Origin: Pantoea sp. 18069
GTDB taxonomy: Bacteria > Pseudomonadota > Gammaproteobacteria > Burkholderiales > Burkholderiaceae_C
Length of the DNA: 64,000 bases
Direction of reading: 5' to 3'
Assembly (NCBI RefSeq): GCF_902706035.1
Contig: NZ_CACSJA010000020.1
Span: 1 to 64,000 of the forward strand
The notes under the pieces were generated by a model, which had not been told where the DNA came from, searched no databases, and saw only the letters and a list, made by a program, of their open reading frames with translations. This document shows, piece by piece, positions 29,188-36,817 of this stretch (position 1 is its first letter; every line of letters starts with the position of its first letter). Both the position numbers and the translations under genes were made by a program.

Positions 29188-29520
29188 ATGACTGCCGCCC
29201 CCGCCCCTTTCTGCACCCCCTGCGAAGTGCTGGACACGGCAGCGCTCGATCTCGCGCAACTCGCCCATGCCTGCGCCCAGCCCCCGGGCTGGGTGGTGCA
29301 GCGCGTGCGCGAAGAGGTGCTGCAGATCGACGACGCCGGCGGTGAAGGCCGCAGCGAATGGCGCTTCAGCAGCCGCACGCTGCTGCGCGCGCGGCGCATT
29401 GCCCACCTAGAAACGACATTCGATGCCGACCCGCAGCTCGCGGCGCTCGCGGCCGACCTGATGGAAGAAGTGCAGACGCTGCGCAGGCTGCTGCACGAAC
29501 GCGGGGAAGAGCGGCGCTGA
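29188..29520 (+). CDS. cbpM: Chaperone modulator CbpM
   Basis: A 110-residue MerR-like protein that binds the J domain of CbpA and inhibits both its chaperone and DNA-binding activity. The pattern EVLDTAALDLAQLAHACAQ, WRFSSRTLLRARRIAHLETT and a C-terminal helix (LMEEVQTLRRLLHERG) fits. It directly follows cbpA, the usual operon, and ends at a strong terminator. Confidence 0.88.
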   Translation: MTAAPAPFCTPCEVLDTAALDLAQLAHACAQPPGWVVQRVREEVLQIDDAGGEGRSEWRFSSRTLLRARRIAHLETTFDADPQLAALAADLMEEVQTLRRLLHERGEERR

Positions 29521-29525
29521 AAAGC

Positions 29526-29552
29526 AAAAAAGCCCTTGAAAGGGCTTTTTTT
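29526..29552. terminator. Bidirectional terminator between cbpM and a small convergent gene
   Basis: The stem AGCCCT/AGGGCT with a TGAA loop is flanked by A-runs and T-runs that extend it and give U-tracts in both directions. It stops cbpM from the left and the 56-residue gene at 29573 from the right. Confidence 0.85.
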
Positions 29553-29572
29553 CAGGGAAGCGAAGCCGCAGC

Positions 29573-29743
29573 TCAGCCGCCTTGGTGCACGCGCTTGCCG
29601 GGGTTCTTCTTCGAACGCGTGGAGACGCCACGTTCCTTGCTCACGCGCTGACCGCGGCCAGCCGTGGGCAGGCTATAACCGTTGGGCAGGGGGGGCTGGG
29701 GCGTGAACTTGCGGTCGGCTTCGGTAACGATCTTGTTGCCCAT
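29573..29743 (-). CDS. Small basic protein of 56 residues, unknown
   Basis: A 56-residue open frame starting at ATG 29743 with GAAGGA six bases upstream. Translation: MGNKIVTEADRKFTPQPPLP, then NGYSLPTAGRGQRVSKERGV, then a basic tail STRSKKNPGKRVHQGG. It has no hydrophobic segment, is rich in Lys and Arg, and ends about 20 bp from the bidirectional terminator. Good ribosome site, codon use like the core genome and a terminator support a real gene. Function unknown; a nucleic-acid or ribosome association is possible from its charge alone. Confidence 0.7.
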   Translation of the reverse strand: MGNKIVTEADRKFTPQPPLPNGYSLPTAGRGQRVSKERGVSTRSKKNPGKRVHQGG

Positions 29744-29923
29744 GGGACATCCTTCAATGAAAAAAGCGATTTGAAGCCGCTATTAAGCCACAGCCTGGGG
29801 CCTGCTTGCACGGTAAAGTCACATGCCGACCCGCGATATCGGTTCGCGCCCCGGGGTCCGTGCGCCCGCAATGCGCGTCTGTCTGACAGCCCAGTCCCAC
29901 AGCACAGTGGATAAGAAAGGTCT

Positions 29924-31717
29924 ATGCACATACTCTGGAACTATCTCAAGCCCCATGCCCGGCTCGCCTGGCTGGCGCTGCTGCTGGCCGCGATCAGCCA
30001 GGTGCTGGCGCTGGTGGACCCGATCATTTTCGGCAAGATCATCGACGGCTATGCGATCAATCCCGGCGACAAGACCGATGCCGAACTGATTTCGGGTGTG
30101 CTGCGCCTGCTCGGGCTGGCCGTCGCCGTGGCCATCGGTTCGCGCCTGGCCAAGGCGCTGCAGGAATATGTGACCCGCCTGGTGGTGCAGAAACTCGGCA
30201 CGCAGCTGTTCAACGACGGCCTGCGCCAGGTGATGCGGCTCAAATACCAGGAATTCGCCGAGATGCGCACCGGCGAAACCTTGTCGCTGCTGCAAAAGGC
30301 GCGCGCCGACAGCGAGCGCTTCATCAACACCTTCATCAACACCGTGTTTGCGGCGGTGGTCGGCATCAGCTTTCTGGTCTGGTATTCGGTCACGCGGCAT
30401 TGGGCGCTGGTGCCGGTGTTCCTGATCGGCGTGCTGGTGCTCGGCGGGCTCACGGGCCTGCTGAGCCGGGAAATCCGCAACCAGCAGCGCTCCATCGTGC
30501 GCGAGACCAACCGCAATTCGGGCTTCATCACCGAGTCGCTGCGCAATATCGAACTCATCAAGAGCCTGGGGCTCACCTTCCCCGAAGTGCGCCGCCTGCA
30601 GGCCCAGACCGAGAAGATCTTCGCGCTCGAGATGCTCAAGGTCAAGCGCATACGCCTGCTGTCCTTCCTGCAGGGCTCGACGCTGAGCCTGCTCAAGCTG
30701 GGCATACTGTTTGCGCTGCTGTGGCTGATCTTTCGCGATGTGCTGAGCACCGGCGAGCTGATCGCCATGCAGTTCATCTCGGTGGCGATCTTCGCGCCGC
30801 TGCAGGAGCTGGGCAACATCATCGTTGCCTGGCGCGAGGCCGAGGCGTCGCTGCTGAACTTCGACACGCTGATGAAGAAGCCCGTGGAAAAGCGCCCCGC
30901 CAACCCGCAGCGCGTGGGCCTGGTGCAGGACCTGAGTTTCGACCAGGTCGAATTCCAGCACCAGGGCGCCAGCGACAAGGCGCTCGACGGGGTGTCGTTC
31001 TCCGCAAAACTCGGCGACACCATCGCCTTTGTCGGCCCGTCGGGCTCGGGCAAGTCGACGCTGGTCAAGCTGCTGGTCGGCCTGTACACGCCGCAGGCCG
31101 GCTCCATCGCGTTCAACGGCATACCAACGCAGCAGTTGCGCTACAACGAGGTCCGGCGCCAGATCGGCTTCGTGACCCAGGAAACCCATTTGTTCGCCGG
31201 CACGCTGCGCGAGAACATGCTGTTCGTCAAACCCGATGCCACGGACGCGGACATCCTCACGGCGCTGGAGCAGGCGTCCTGCCTGCACTTGCTCGAACGT
31301 TCACCGCTGGGCCTGGACACGCCGATCGGCGAGTCCGGCGTGCGCCTGTCGGGCGGCGAAAAGCAGCGCCTGTCGATTGCGCGCGCGCTGGTGCGCAATC
31401 CACGGCTGCTGATTTTCGACGAAGCCACGTCGGCGCTCGATTCGCTGACCGAGGAACAGATCACCGCCACCGTGCGCCGCGTGTCGCAGCAGTCGAACCG
31501 CATCACGCTGCTGATCGCCCACCGGCTGTCGACCATACTGCATGCCCAGACCATCATGGTGCTCGAGCGCGGCCGCATCGTCGAGTCTGGCAGCCATGCC
31601 GAGCTGCTCACGCACAAAGGCCTGTACTACGCGATGTGGCGCCAGCAGATCGGCGAGCGCCCCGCGGGCCGGCCGCTGGGCGCGCTCGCGCCGCAAGCCC
31701 CGCCTATGGAGGACTGA
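29924..31717 (+). CDS. ABC exporter, fused permease and ATPase
   Basis: A 597-residue half-transporter of the ABCB/MsbA type that works as a homodimer in the inner membrane. About six transmembrane helices occupy residues 15-320 (LAWLALLLAAISQVLALV, VVGISFLVWYSV). The nucleotide-binding domain has Walker A GPSGSGKSTLVKLL, signature LSGGEKQRLSIARAL, Walker B LLIFDEATSALD and the H-loop in IAHRLST. The substrate (lipid, peptide or drug) cannot be read from the sequence. It stands alone between two lipocalin/chaperone genes. Confidence 0.93.
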   Translation: MHILWNYLKPHARLAWLALLLAAISQVLALVDPIIFGKIIDGYAINPGDKTDAELISGVLRLLGLAVAVAIGSRLAKALQEYVTRLVVQKLGTQLFNDGLRQVMRLKYQEFAEMRTGETLSLLQKARADSERFINTFINTVFAAVVGISFLVWYSVTRHWALVPVFLIGVLVLGGLTGLLSREIRNQQRSIVRETNRNSGFITESLRNIELIKSLGLTFPEVRRLQAQTEKIFALEMLKVKRIRLLSFLQGSTLSLLKLGILFALLWLIFRDVLSTGELIAMQFISVAIFAPLQELGNIIVAWREAEASLLNFDTLMKKPVEKRPANPQRVGLVQDLSFDQVEFQHQGASDKALDGVSFSAKLGDTIAFVGPSGSGKSTLVKLLVGLYTPQAGSIAFNGIPTQQLRYNEVRRQIGFVTQETHLFAGTLRENMLFVKPDATDADILTALEQASCLHLLERSPLGLDTPIGESGVRLSGGEKQRLSIARALVRNPRLLIFDEATSALDSLTEEQITATVRRVSQQSNRITLLIAHRLSTILHAQTIMVLERGRIVESGSHAELLTHKGLYYAMWRQQIGERPAGRPLGALAPQAPPMED

Positions 31718-31897
31718 CACGGGCCGGCGGGCCGCAAACGTCGTCCTTCGCTGACCAGCGCATGCCAGCAAACACCTACATGCTGCCAGCGTGCCACGGG
31801 GTAGATTGGTGGTATGGGGCGACCCGGTGCCAATCGCCTGTCCTCGACCCTGCCGCCTTCATCAGGCTTTCGTTGCCCATGCCGTTCAAGGAGTTCT

Positions 31898-32545
31898 ATG
31901 CCCCGCCACACCCCACGCCAACTGCCCTCCTTCGATGATCTGCGCAGTCGCCTGGACTACGGCCACCTGCCCGCGTCGGCTCGGCGCACCGGCTCCGCGG
32001 TCGCCATCGCGGTGAGTGCGGGCGCCGTGGCCTATCTGGCGTGGATGGCGCTGCGCACGCCTTCGCGGCCGGCATCGGTGCAGCCCGTGGGCCAGTTCGA
32101 TATCTCGCGCTATCTGGGCCGCTGGTATGAAGTCGCGCGCATAGACCAGCGCTTCGAGAAGGGCCTGGTGCGCACGCGCGCCGAATACAGCCTCGCGCCC
32201 AATGGCTGCGTGCAGGTCGTGAACCGCGGGTTCGACCCGCGCCGCAACCGCTGGAAAGAAGCGCGCGGCAAGGCGCAGTTCGTCGGCAGTTCGGACGAAG
32301 CCGCGCTCAAGGTGTCCTTTTTCGGACCGTTCTATGCGGGCTACAACGTGGTCGCGCTCGACGAGCAGTACCGCTGGGCAATGATCATAGGCGCGAGCCT
32401 CGACGACTTCTGGATTCTTTCGCGCACGCCGGTGCTGCCCAACGGCGTGCGCCAGCACCTGCTGGCCCAGGCCCAGCAGATCGGCATCGATCTGGACCGC
32501 ATCCTGTGGGTCATGCAGGACGGCGCCAATCCGACTGGAAGCTAG
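31898..32545 (+). CDS. Lipocalin (Blc-like), copy 2
   Basis: A 215-residue lipocalin with an N-terminal cytoplasmic stretch and one membrane helix (AVAIAVSAGAVAYLAWMAL, about residues 32-50), so it is anchored rather than lipidated. The barrel carries the classic GRWYEVARID motif, then YAGYNVVALDEQYRWAMIIG and FWILSRTPVLP. It is paralogous to copy 1 at 27604, and aligned blocks include EAALKVS and ILWV. The ATG at 31898 has AAGGAG five bases upstream. Its TAG stop overlaps the end of the repeat at 32545. Confidence 0.9.
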   Translation: MPRHTPRQLPSFDDLRSRLDYGHLPASARRTGSAVAIAVSAGAVAYLAWMALRTPSRPASVQPVGQFDISRYLGRWYEVARIDQRFEKGLVRTRAEYSLAPNGCVQVVNRGFDPRRNRWKEARGKAQFVGSSDEAALKVSFFGPFYAGYNVVALDEQYRWAMIIGASLDDFWILSRTPVLPNGVRQHLLAQAQQIGIDLDRILWVMQDGANPTGS

Positions 32546-32667
32546 AGCGGCTAACACAACCCTTGAGGCGTCGTTGCGCTGCCTTGCCGTGCTACTCGCA
32601 CTGTCTGCGGCATCGCGCCTAGCCACAACCGCAAATCTACGATTTGCTGGGTCGTGTTAGCCGCTCT
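32545..32667. repeat. TAACAC-type inverted-repeat element, copy B
   Basis: Perfect terminal inverted repeats GAGCGGCTAACAC/GTGTTAGCCGCTC (32545-32557 and 32654-32666) enclose about 96 bp. Inside is a second hairpin GCAAATC-TAC-GATTTGC. The core is nearly identical to the reverse complement of copy C at 36681. It fills exactly the gap between two convergent genes: its first base is the last base of the lipocalin TAG, and the base after its right end begins the leuD stop. It may work as a terminator or be a small non-autonomous mobile element. Confidence 0.85.
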
Positions 32668-33335
32668 CAATCCAGCCGCGCACGTACCGTCGCCGCGACA
32701 TCGCGCACCCAGGGCTGGCGCTGCCAGTGCTGCTGCGCGAAGGCGGCGATCTGCGGTGCATGGGCCATGGACGCCGCAATCGAGTCCTGGCCTTGGAGGA
32801 ACATGCGCCGGTGGCGCGGCGAAATCGAGAACGCCGCGCTGTGCCCTGCCGTGCGCACCTGCTGTGCGGCCACGTCGATTTCAATATCCAGCGGCAAGCC
32901 CAGCACTTCCTGCGCTTGCGCCTGTGCGTGAAAGATCCGCGCATCCTCGGCCGACACCATGGCCAGCAGCAGCCGGTTGTTCATCGCATTCGAATAGAAG
33001 ATCTCGCCGAAGCTCGCCGCCACCACGGCCTTGAAACCGAACTGCTGCATGCCCCAGACCGCATGCTCGCGGCTCGAGCCACAGCCATAGTTGGCGCCCG
33101 CGAGCAGCATGTCCACACCCGCAAACCCGGGGCGGTTGAGTACGAATTCCGGGCGCTCCTTCCCCTCGCCGTCAAAGCGCAGGTCGTAGAGAACGCCCTG
33201 GTCCAGCCCCGCCTTGTCGATGCCGCGCAGAAACTGCTTGGGCATGATCTGGTCGGTGTCGAGGTTGGCGATGTCCAGGCGCGCGGCGCGGCCGTGGATG
33301 ACTGCGTGGCCGGCCTGCGGATTTACTGTGTTCAT
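32667..33335 (-). CDS. leuD: 3-isopropylmalate dehydratase-type small subunit
   Basis: A 222-residue swivel subunit of the aconitase superfamily, which pairs with a LeuC-like subunit to move a hydroxyl group on a substituted malate. Signature segments are ANLDTDQIMPKQFLRGID and GANYGCGSSREHAVWGM. Its start overlaps the leuC-like stop (ATGA). Because the genes sit with a hydrolase and LysR, and no leuB or leuA is near, this may be a catabolic paralogue acting on a methylated or other malate rather than the leucine enzyme (inference). Confidence 0.9.
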   Translation of the reverse strand: MNTVNPQAGHAVIHGRAARLDIANLDTDQIMPKQFLRGIDKAGLDQGVLYDLRFDGEGKERPEFVLNRPGFAGVDMLLAGANYGCGSSREHAVWGMQQFGFKAVVAASFGEIFYSNAMNNRLLLAMVSAEDARIFHAQAQAQEVLGLPLDIEIDVAAQQVRTAGHSAAFSISPRHRRMFLQGQDSIAASMAHAPQIAAFAQQHWQRQPWVRDVAATVRARLD

Positions 33336-34753
33336 TGCATTTCCTTCCATGCGCGCACGTCGGTGATGTGACCGGCGAGCGCAGCGGCCGCGGCCATTGC
33401 CGGGCTCATCAAATGGGTGATCGCGCCGCGCCCCTGGCGGCCTTCGAAATTGCGGTTGGTCGTCGACGCGCAGCGCTGGCCGGGTGCGAGCACGTCGTCG
33501 TTCATCGCCAGGCACATGGAGCAGCCGGGCTGGCGCCATTCGAAGCCTGCGGCCACCAGCCGCGCGGCAATGCCTTCGGCTTCGGCCTGGGCCTTCACGG
33601 CGCCCGAACCCGGCACGACCATCGCGCGCACGCCGGGCGCGACGCGCTGGCCGCCGACGATGCGGTCGACTTCGCGCAGGTCTTCGATGCGTGCGTTGGT
33701 GCACGAGCCGATGAAGACATGGTCGACGGCCACGCCCAGCAGCGGCTGGCCCGCGACCAGCGCGGTATAGCGCAGCGCCTGCTGCGCGCTGGTGCGCTGC
33801 GTGCCCTCGGGCAGGTCCTGCGGATCGGGCACGCAGCCGTCGACGGCCACCGCCTGGTCGGGGCTGGTGCCCCAGGTCACGAAGGGCGCGACCTGGCCGG
33901 CATCGAAACGGTGCTCGACATCGAACTGCGCGCCCTCATCGCTGTGCAGACCGGCCCAGTGCGCGCGCGCGGCGCGGCGCATATCGCCGGCGATATCGGG
34001 CGCACGTTCGAGCACATAGTCGACCGCCTTGGCATCGGGCGCGATCAGCGCGCCGCGCGCACCGGCTTCGACGGCCATGTTGCACAGCGTGAAGCGCGCC
34101 TCGATCGACAGCGCGGCTATCGCCGTGCCGCAGAACTCGACCGCGAAGCCGCGCGCGCCCTGGGCACCGATGCGGCTGATGATCATCAGGATCAGGTCCT
34201 TGGCCGTGGTGCCACGCGGCAACCGGCCGTCGACGCGGATGCGCATGTCCTGCGCGAGCCGGTAGACCAGGGTCTGCGTAGCCAGCACATGCTCGACTTC
34301 GGACGTGCCTATGCCAAAGCCCAGGGCGCCGAGCGCGCCATAGGTCGTGGTGTGGCTGTCGCCGCAGATCACCACCATGCCGGGGCGGATCATGCCGTGC
34401 TCGGGTGCGATCACATGCTCTATGCCCTGCCAGCGGTCGTTGGTGTCGAACAGCGCAATGCCATGGCGCTCGCAGTTGGCGCGCAGATTGCTCGCCTGCA
34501 GCGCCGACGCCGTGTCCTGGATCACGCGGTGGCGGACCGGGTGGGTGGGAATGATGTGGCTGACCACCGCCACGTTCTGCCCGGGCATGGGCACGGCGCG
34601 CCCGGCCGCATGCAGGCCCGCGAAAGCCTGGGGGCTGGTGTATTCGTTCATCAGATGCAGGTCGCAAAACAGCAGCACGTTCTGTTCGTCGAGCACGGCC
34701 ACGGCATGGGAGTCGACAAGCTTGCGGTACAGCGTCAACGGACGGGGGTTCAT
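33332..34753 (-). CDS. leuC: 3-isopropylmalate dehydratase-type large subunit
   Basis: A 473-residue aconitase-fold protein binding a [4Fe-4S] cluster. The cluster cysteines are visible in VFIGSCTNARIEDLR and PGCSMCLAMNDD, plus the earlier CGDSHTTTYGALG. Length fits LeuC. The start at 34753 overlaps the stop of the upstream hydrolase gene by four bases, so three genes form a tightly coupled operon. Assignment to the leucine pathway is uncertain for the reason given under the small subunit. Confidence 0.9.
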   Translation of the reverse strand: MNPRPLTLYRKLVDSHAVAVLDEQNVLLFCDLHLMNEYTSPQAFAGLHAAGRAVPMPGQNVAVVSHIIPTHPVRHRVIQDTASALQASNLRANCERHGIALFDTNDRWQGIEHVIAPEHGMIRPGMVVICGDSHTTTYGALGALGFGIGTSEVEHVLATQTLVYRLAQDMRIRVDGRLPRGTTAKDLILMIISRIGAQGARGFAVEFCGTAIAALSIEARFTLCNMAVEAGARGALIAPDAKAVDYVLERAPDIAGDMRRAARAHWAGLHSDEGAQFDVEHRFDAGQVAPFVTWGTSPDQAVAVDGCVPDPQDLPEGTQRTSAQQALRYTALVAGQPLLGVAVDHVFIGSCTNARIEDLREVDRIVGGQRVAPGVRAMVVPGSGAVKAQAEAEGIAARLVAAGFEWRQPGCSMCLAMNDDVLAPGQRCASTTNRNFEGRQGRGAITHLMSPAMAAAAALAGHITDVRAWKEMQ

Positions 34754-35676
34754 GCGCCTTCTCCTTGCAGAAACGGCAGGGCGGCATCGAGCAATGCCTG
34801 CGGCGCCTCCTCCGCGATGTAATGCCCGCAAGGCAGGGGCCCGCCGCGCACGTCGTCGGCCAGCTTCTGCCACTCCTGCAGGGACTGAAAACAGCGGTGG
34901 ACCACGCCCTGCCCGCCCCACAGCACCAGCAGCGGCATGGCCAGGCGCCTGCCGAGTTCGCGGTCTTCACGCTCGTGCGCCAGGTCGATTCCGGCAGAAG
35001 CGCGGTAGTCCTCGCACACGCCATGGGCCGCGCCCGGCAGCGCCAGGCAGCGCATGTACTCGCCCAGCGCGCGCGCATCGAAGGGCGCAAGCCCCGCGCT
35101 GCGCCCGCCCATCACGTCACGCACATAGGCCGCGGCATCGGCCTCGATCAGGCGCTCGGGCAGGGGCCCGGGCTGGATCAGAAAGAACCAGTGCCAGTAG
35201 GCGCGCGCGAAATCCTCGCTGGTCTGCTCGTACATCGCCAGCGTGGGCGCGATGTCGAGCAGCACCAGCCGCTGCACGGCCTGCGCATGGTCCACCGCCA
35301 GCCGGTGGGCCACGCGCGCGCCGCGGTCGTGGGCCAGCACGCTGAAGCGCGCATGGCCCAGCTGCTGCATCAGCCGCAGCAGGTCGCGCGCCATGCGGCG
35401 CTTGCTGTAGTTCGCGTGCCCGGCGTCGCCCTGCGGCTTGGACGAGTCGCCATAGCCGCGCAGGTCGGGCACGACCAGCATGAAATGCTGGGCGAGCGTG
35501 GGCACGACGCGGTGCCAGATCACGCCGGTCTGCGGATGGCCGTGCACCAGCAGCAGCGCCGGGCCCTGGCCGCCGACCCAGGCATGCAGGTATACGCCAT
35601 CGTCGACCACCACCTGCCGCGGGTGCAGACCCGCCATCAATGCCGCGGCGTCGGGGTTTGTGTGAGGGGCGGTCAT
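34750..35676 (-). CDS. Alpha/beta hydrolase resembling fluoroacetate dehalogenase
   Basis: A 308-residue alpha/beta hydrolase. The nucleophile elbow is LAHDRGARVAHR, with Asp117 followed by Arg118 and Arg121, the carboxylate-binding pair of fluoroacetate dehalogenases. YWHWFFLIQPGPLPERLI supplies the His-Trp halide-pocket pair, and CGHYIAEEAP the catalytic His. These point to a haloacetate dehalogenase or a close relative that hydrolyses esters or lactones. It is the first gene of an operon with the LeuCD-like subunits and is divergent from a LysR gene. Confidence 0.82.
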   Translation of the reverse strand: MTAPHTNPDAAALMAGLHPRQVVVDDGVYLHAWVGGQGPALLLVHGHPQTGVIWHRVVPTLAQHFMLVVPDLRGYGDSSKPQGDAGHANYSKRRMARDLLRLMQQLGHARFSVLAHDRGARVAHRLAVDHAQAVQRLVLLDIAPTLAMYEQTSEDFARAYWHWFFLIQPGPLPERLIEADAAAYVRDVMGGRSAGLAPFDARALGEYMRCLALPGAAHGVCEDYRASAGIDLAHEREDRELGRRLAMPLLVLWGGQGVVHRCFQSLQEWQKLADDVRGGPLPCGHYIAEEAPQALLDAALPFLQGEGA

Positions 35677-35784
35677 CGTGGTCTCCTGGTGACAGATATG
35701 GGGCCTATGATATGCATCAGGAAATTTGGATAAATGGCTTGGTATTTATTTCATTCTTCAGTTAAATTCATCAATTGAGTGAGC

Positions 35785-36723
35785 ATGATCGACGGCTTTT
35801 CCGACCTGCGCTTTTTCTCCCTGCTGCTGCGCGAAGGCAGTCTGGCCGCGGCTGCCCAGCAGATGGGGCTGACGCCGCCGGCCATCAGCCGGCGCCTGGC
35901 GCTGCTTGAAAAGCGCCTGGGCGTGCGCCTGCTCAACCGCACGACGCGGCGCATCCATCTCACGCCCGAAGGCGAAACCTATCTGCTCGAAGGCGCGCGC
36001 ATCCTGGCCGAACTCGATGCACTCGAACGCACGGTGGCCGGCGCGCGCTCGCTGCCGCGCGGCCCGCTCAAGATCGCCTGCACGCTGGGCTTTGGCCGCA
36101 CGCGGCTGGCACCCGCGCTGTCGGCGTTTGCGCGCGCCTACCCGCAAGTGCAGGTGCAGCTGCATCTGACCGAGCGCCCGGTGAACCTGGTGGAGCAGGG
36201 CTTCGATGCCGTGGTGCGCTTTGGCGAGCAGCCCGATTCACTGCTGACGGCGCGTCGCTTGCTGCGCAACCGCCGCGTGCTCTGCGCCTCGCCGCGCTAT
36301 CTCGCGCAGGCGGGCGAGCCGCGGCTGCCGTCGGACCTGCTGGCCCACCGCTGCATCGTGATCCGCGAAAGCGACGAAACCTATGGCAGCTGGCAGCTGC
36401 GGCAAGGGCTGGCCCAGGAAACCGTCAAGGTCAACGCCGCGCTGAGCACCAACGACGGCGGCGCGGCGCTGGCCTGGGCACTGGATGACCAGGGCATTTT
36501 GCAGCGCTCGATATGGGACATCGAAGCCTTGCTCGTTTCAGGCGAGCTGCGCGAAGTGCTGCCCGGCTGGAAGCTGCCGCCGGCCGACATCTACCTGGTG
36601 CATGCAAGCAAGAGCGAGCTCTCGGCCAAGATCCGCGCGCTGTCGGAATTCATGCGCGACTGGTTCGACAAGCCGACTAAAGAGCGGCTAACACCACCCA
36701 GCAAATCGAAGATTTGCGGTTGA
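35785..36723 (+). CDS. LysR-family regulator with repeat-derived C-terminus
   Basis: A LysR regulator of 312 residues: winged helix at about 3-62 (DLRFFSLLLREGSLAAAAQQ, LLNRTTRRIHLTPEGE) and effector domain after it. The ATG at 35785 is preferred to a GTG at 35779. It is divergent from the hydrolase-leuCD operon and probably its regulator. The last 14 codons (ERLTPPSKSKICG and stop) lie inside repeat copy C, so the native end has been replaced; the folded domain ends before this (SEFMRDWFDKP). Confidence 0.9.
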   Translation: MIDGFSDLRFFSLLLREGSLAAAAQQMGLTPPAISRRLALLEKRLGVRLLNRTTRRIHLTPEGETYLLEGARILAELDALERTVAGARSLPRGPLKIACTLGFGRTRLAPALSAFARAYPQVQVQLHLTERPVNLVEQGFDAVVRFGEQPDSLLTARRLLRNRRVLCASPRYLAQAGEPRLPSDLLAHRCIVIRESDETYGSWQLRQGLAQETVKVNAALSTNDGGAALAWALDDQGILQRSIWDIEALLVSGELREVLPGWKLPPADIYLVHASKSELSAKIRALSEFMRDWFDKPTKERLTPPSKSKICG

Positions 36724-36817
36724 GGCTAGGCGCGGCCGGCTAGGCGCGTTGCCGCAGACAGTGCGAGTAGCACGGCAAGGCAGCGCAACGACGCCTCAAG
36801 GGTGGTGTTAGGCGCAC
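36681..36817. repeat. TAACAC-type inverted-repeat element, copy C
   Basis: Perfect 12-bp inverted ends CTAACACCACCC/GGGTGGTGTTAG (36688-36699 and 36800-36811) with imperfect outer extensions. It is inverted relative to copy B and differs mainly by an extra GCGCCTAG-type duplication of about 10 bp. The inner hairpin GCAAATC-GAA-GATTTGC is conserved. The element fills the space between the convergent LysR and yejF genes and encodes the LysR stop. Confidence 0.85.
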
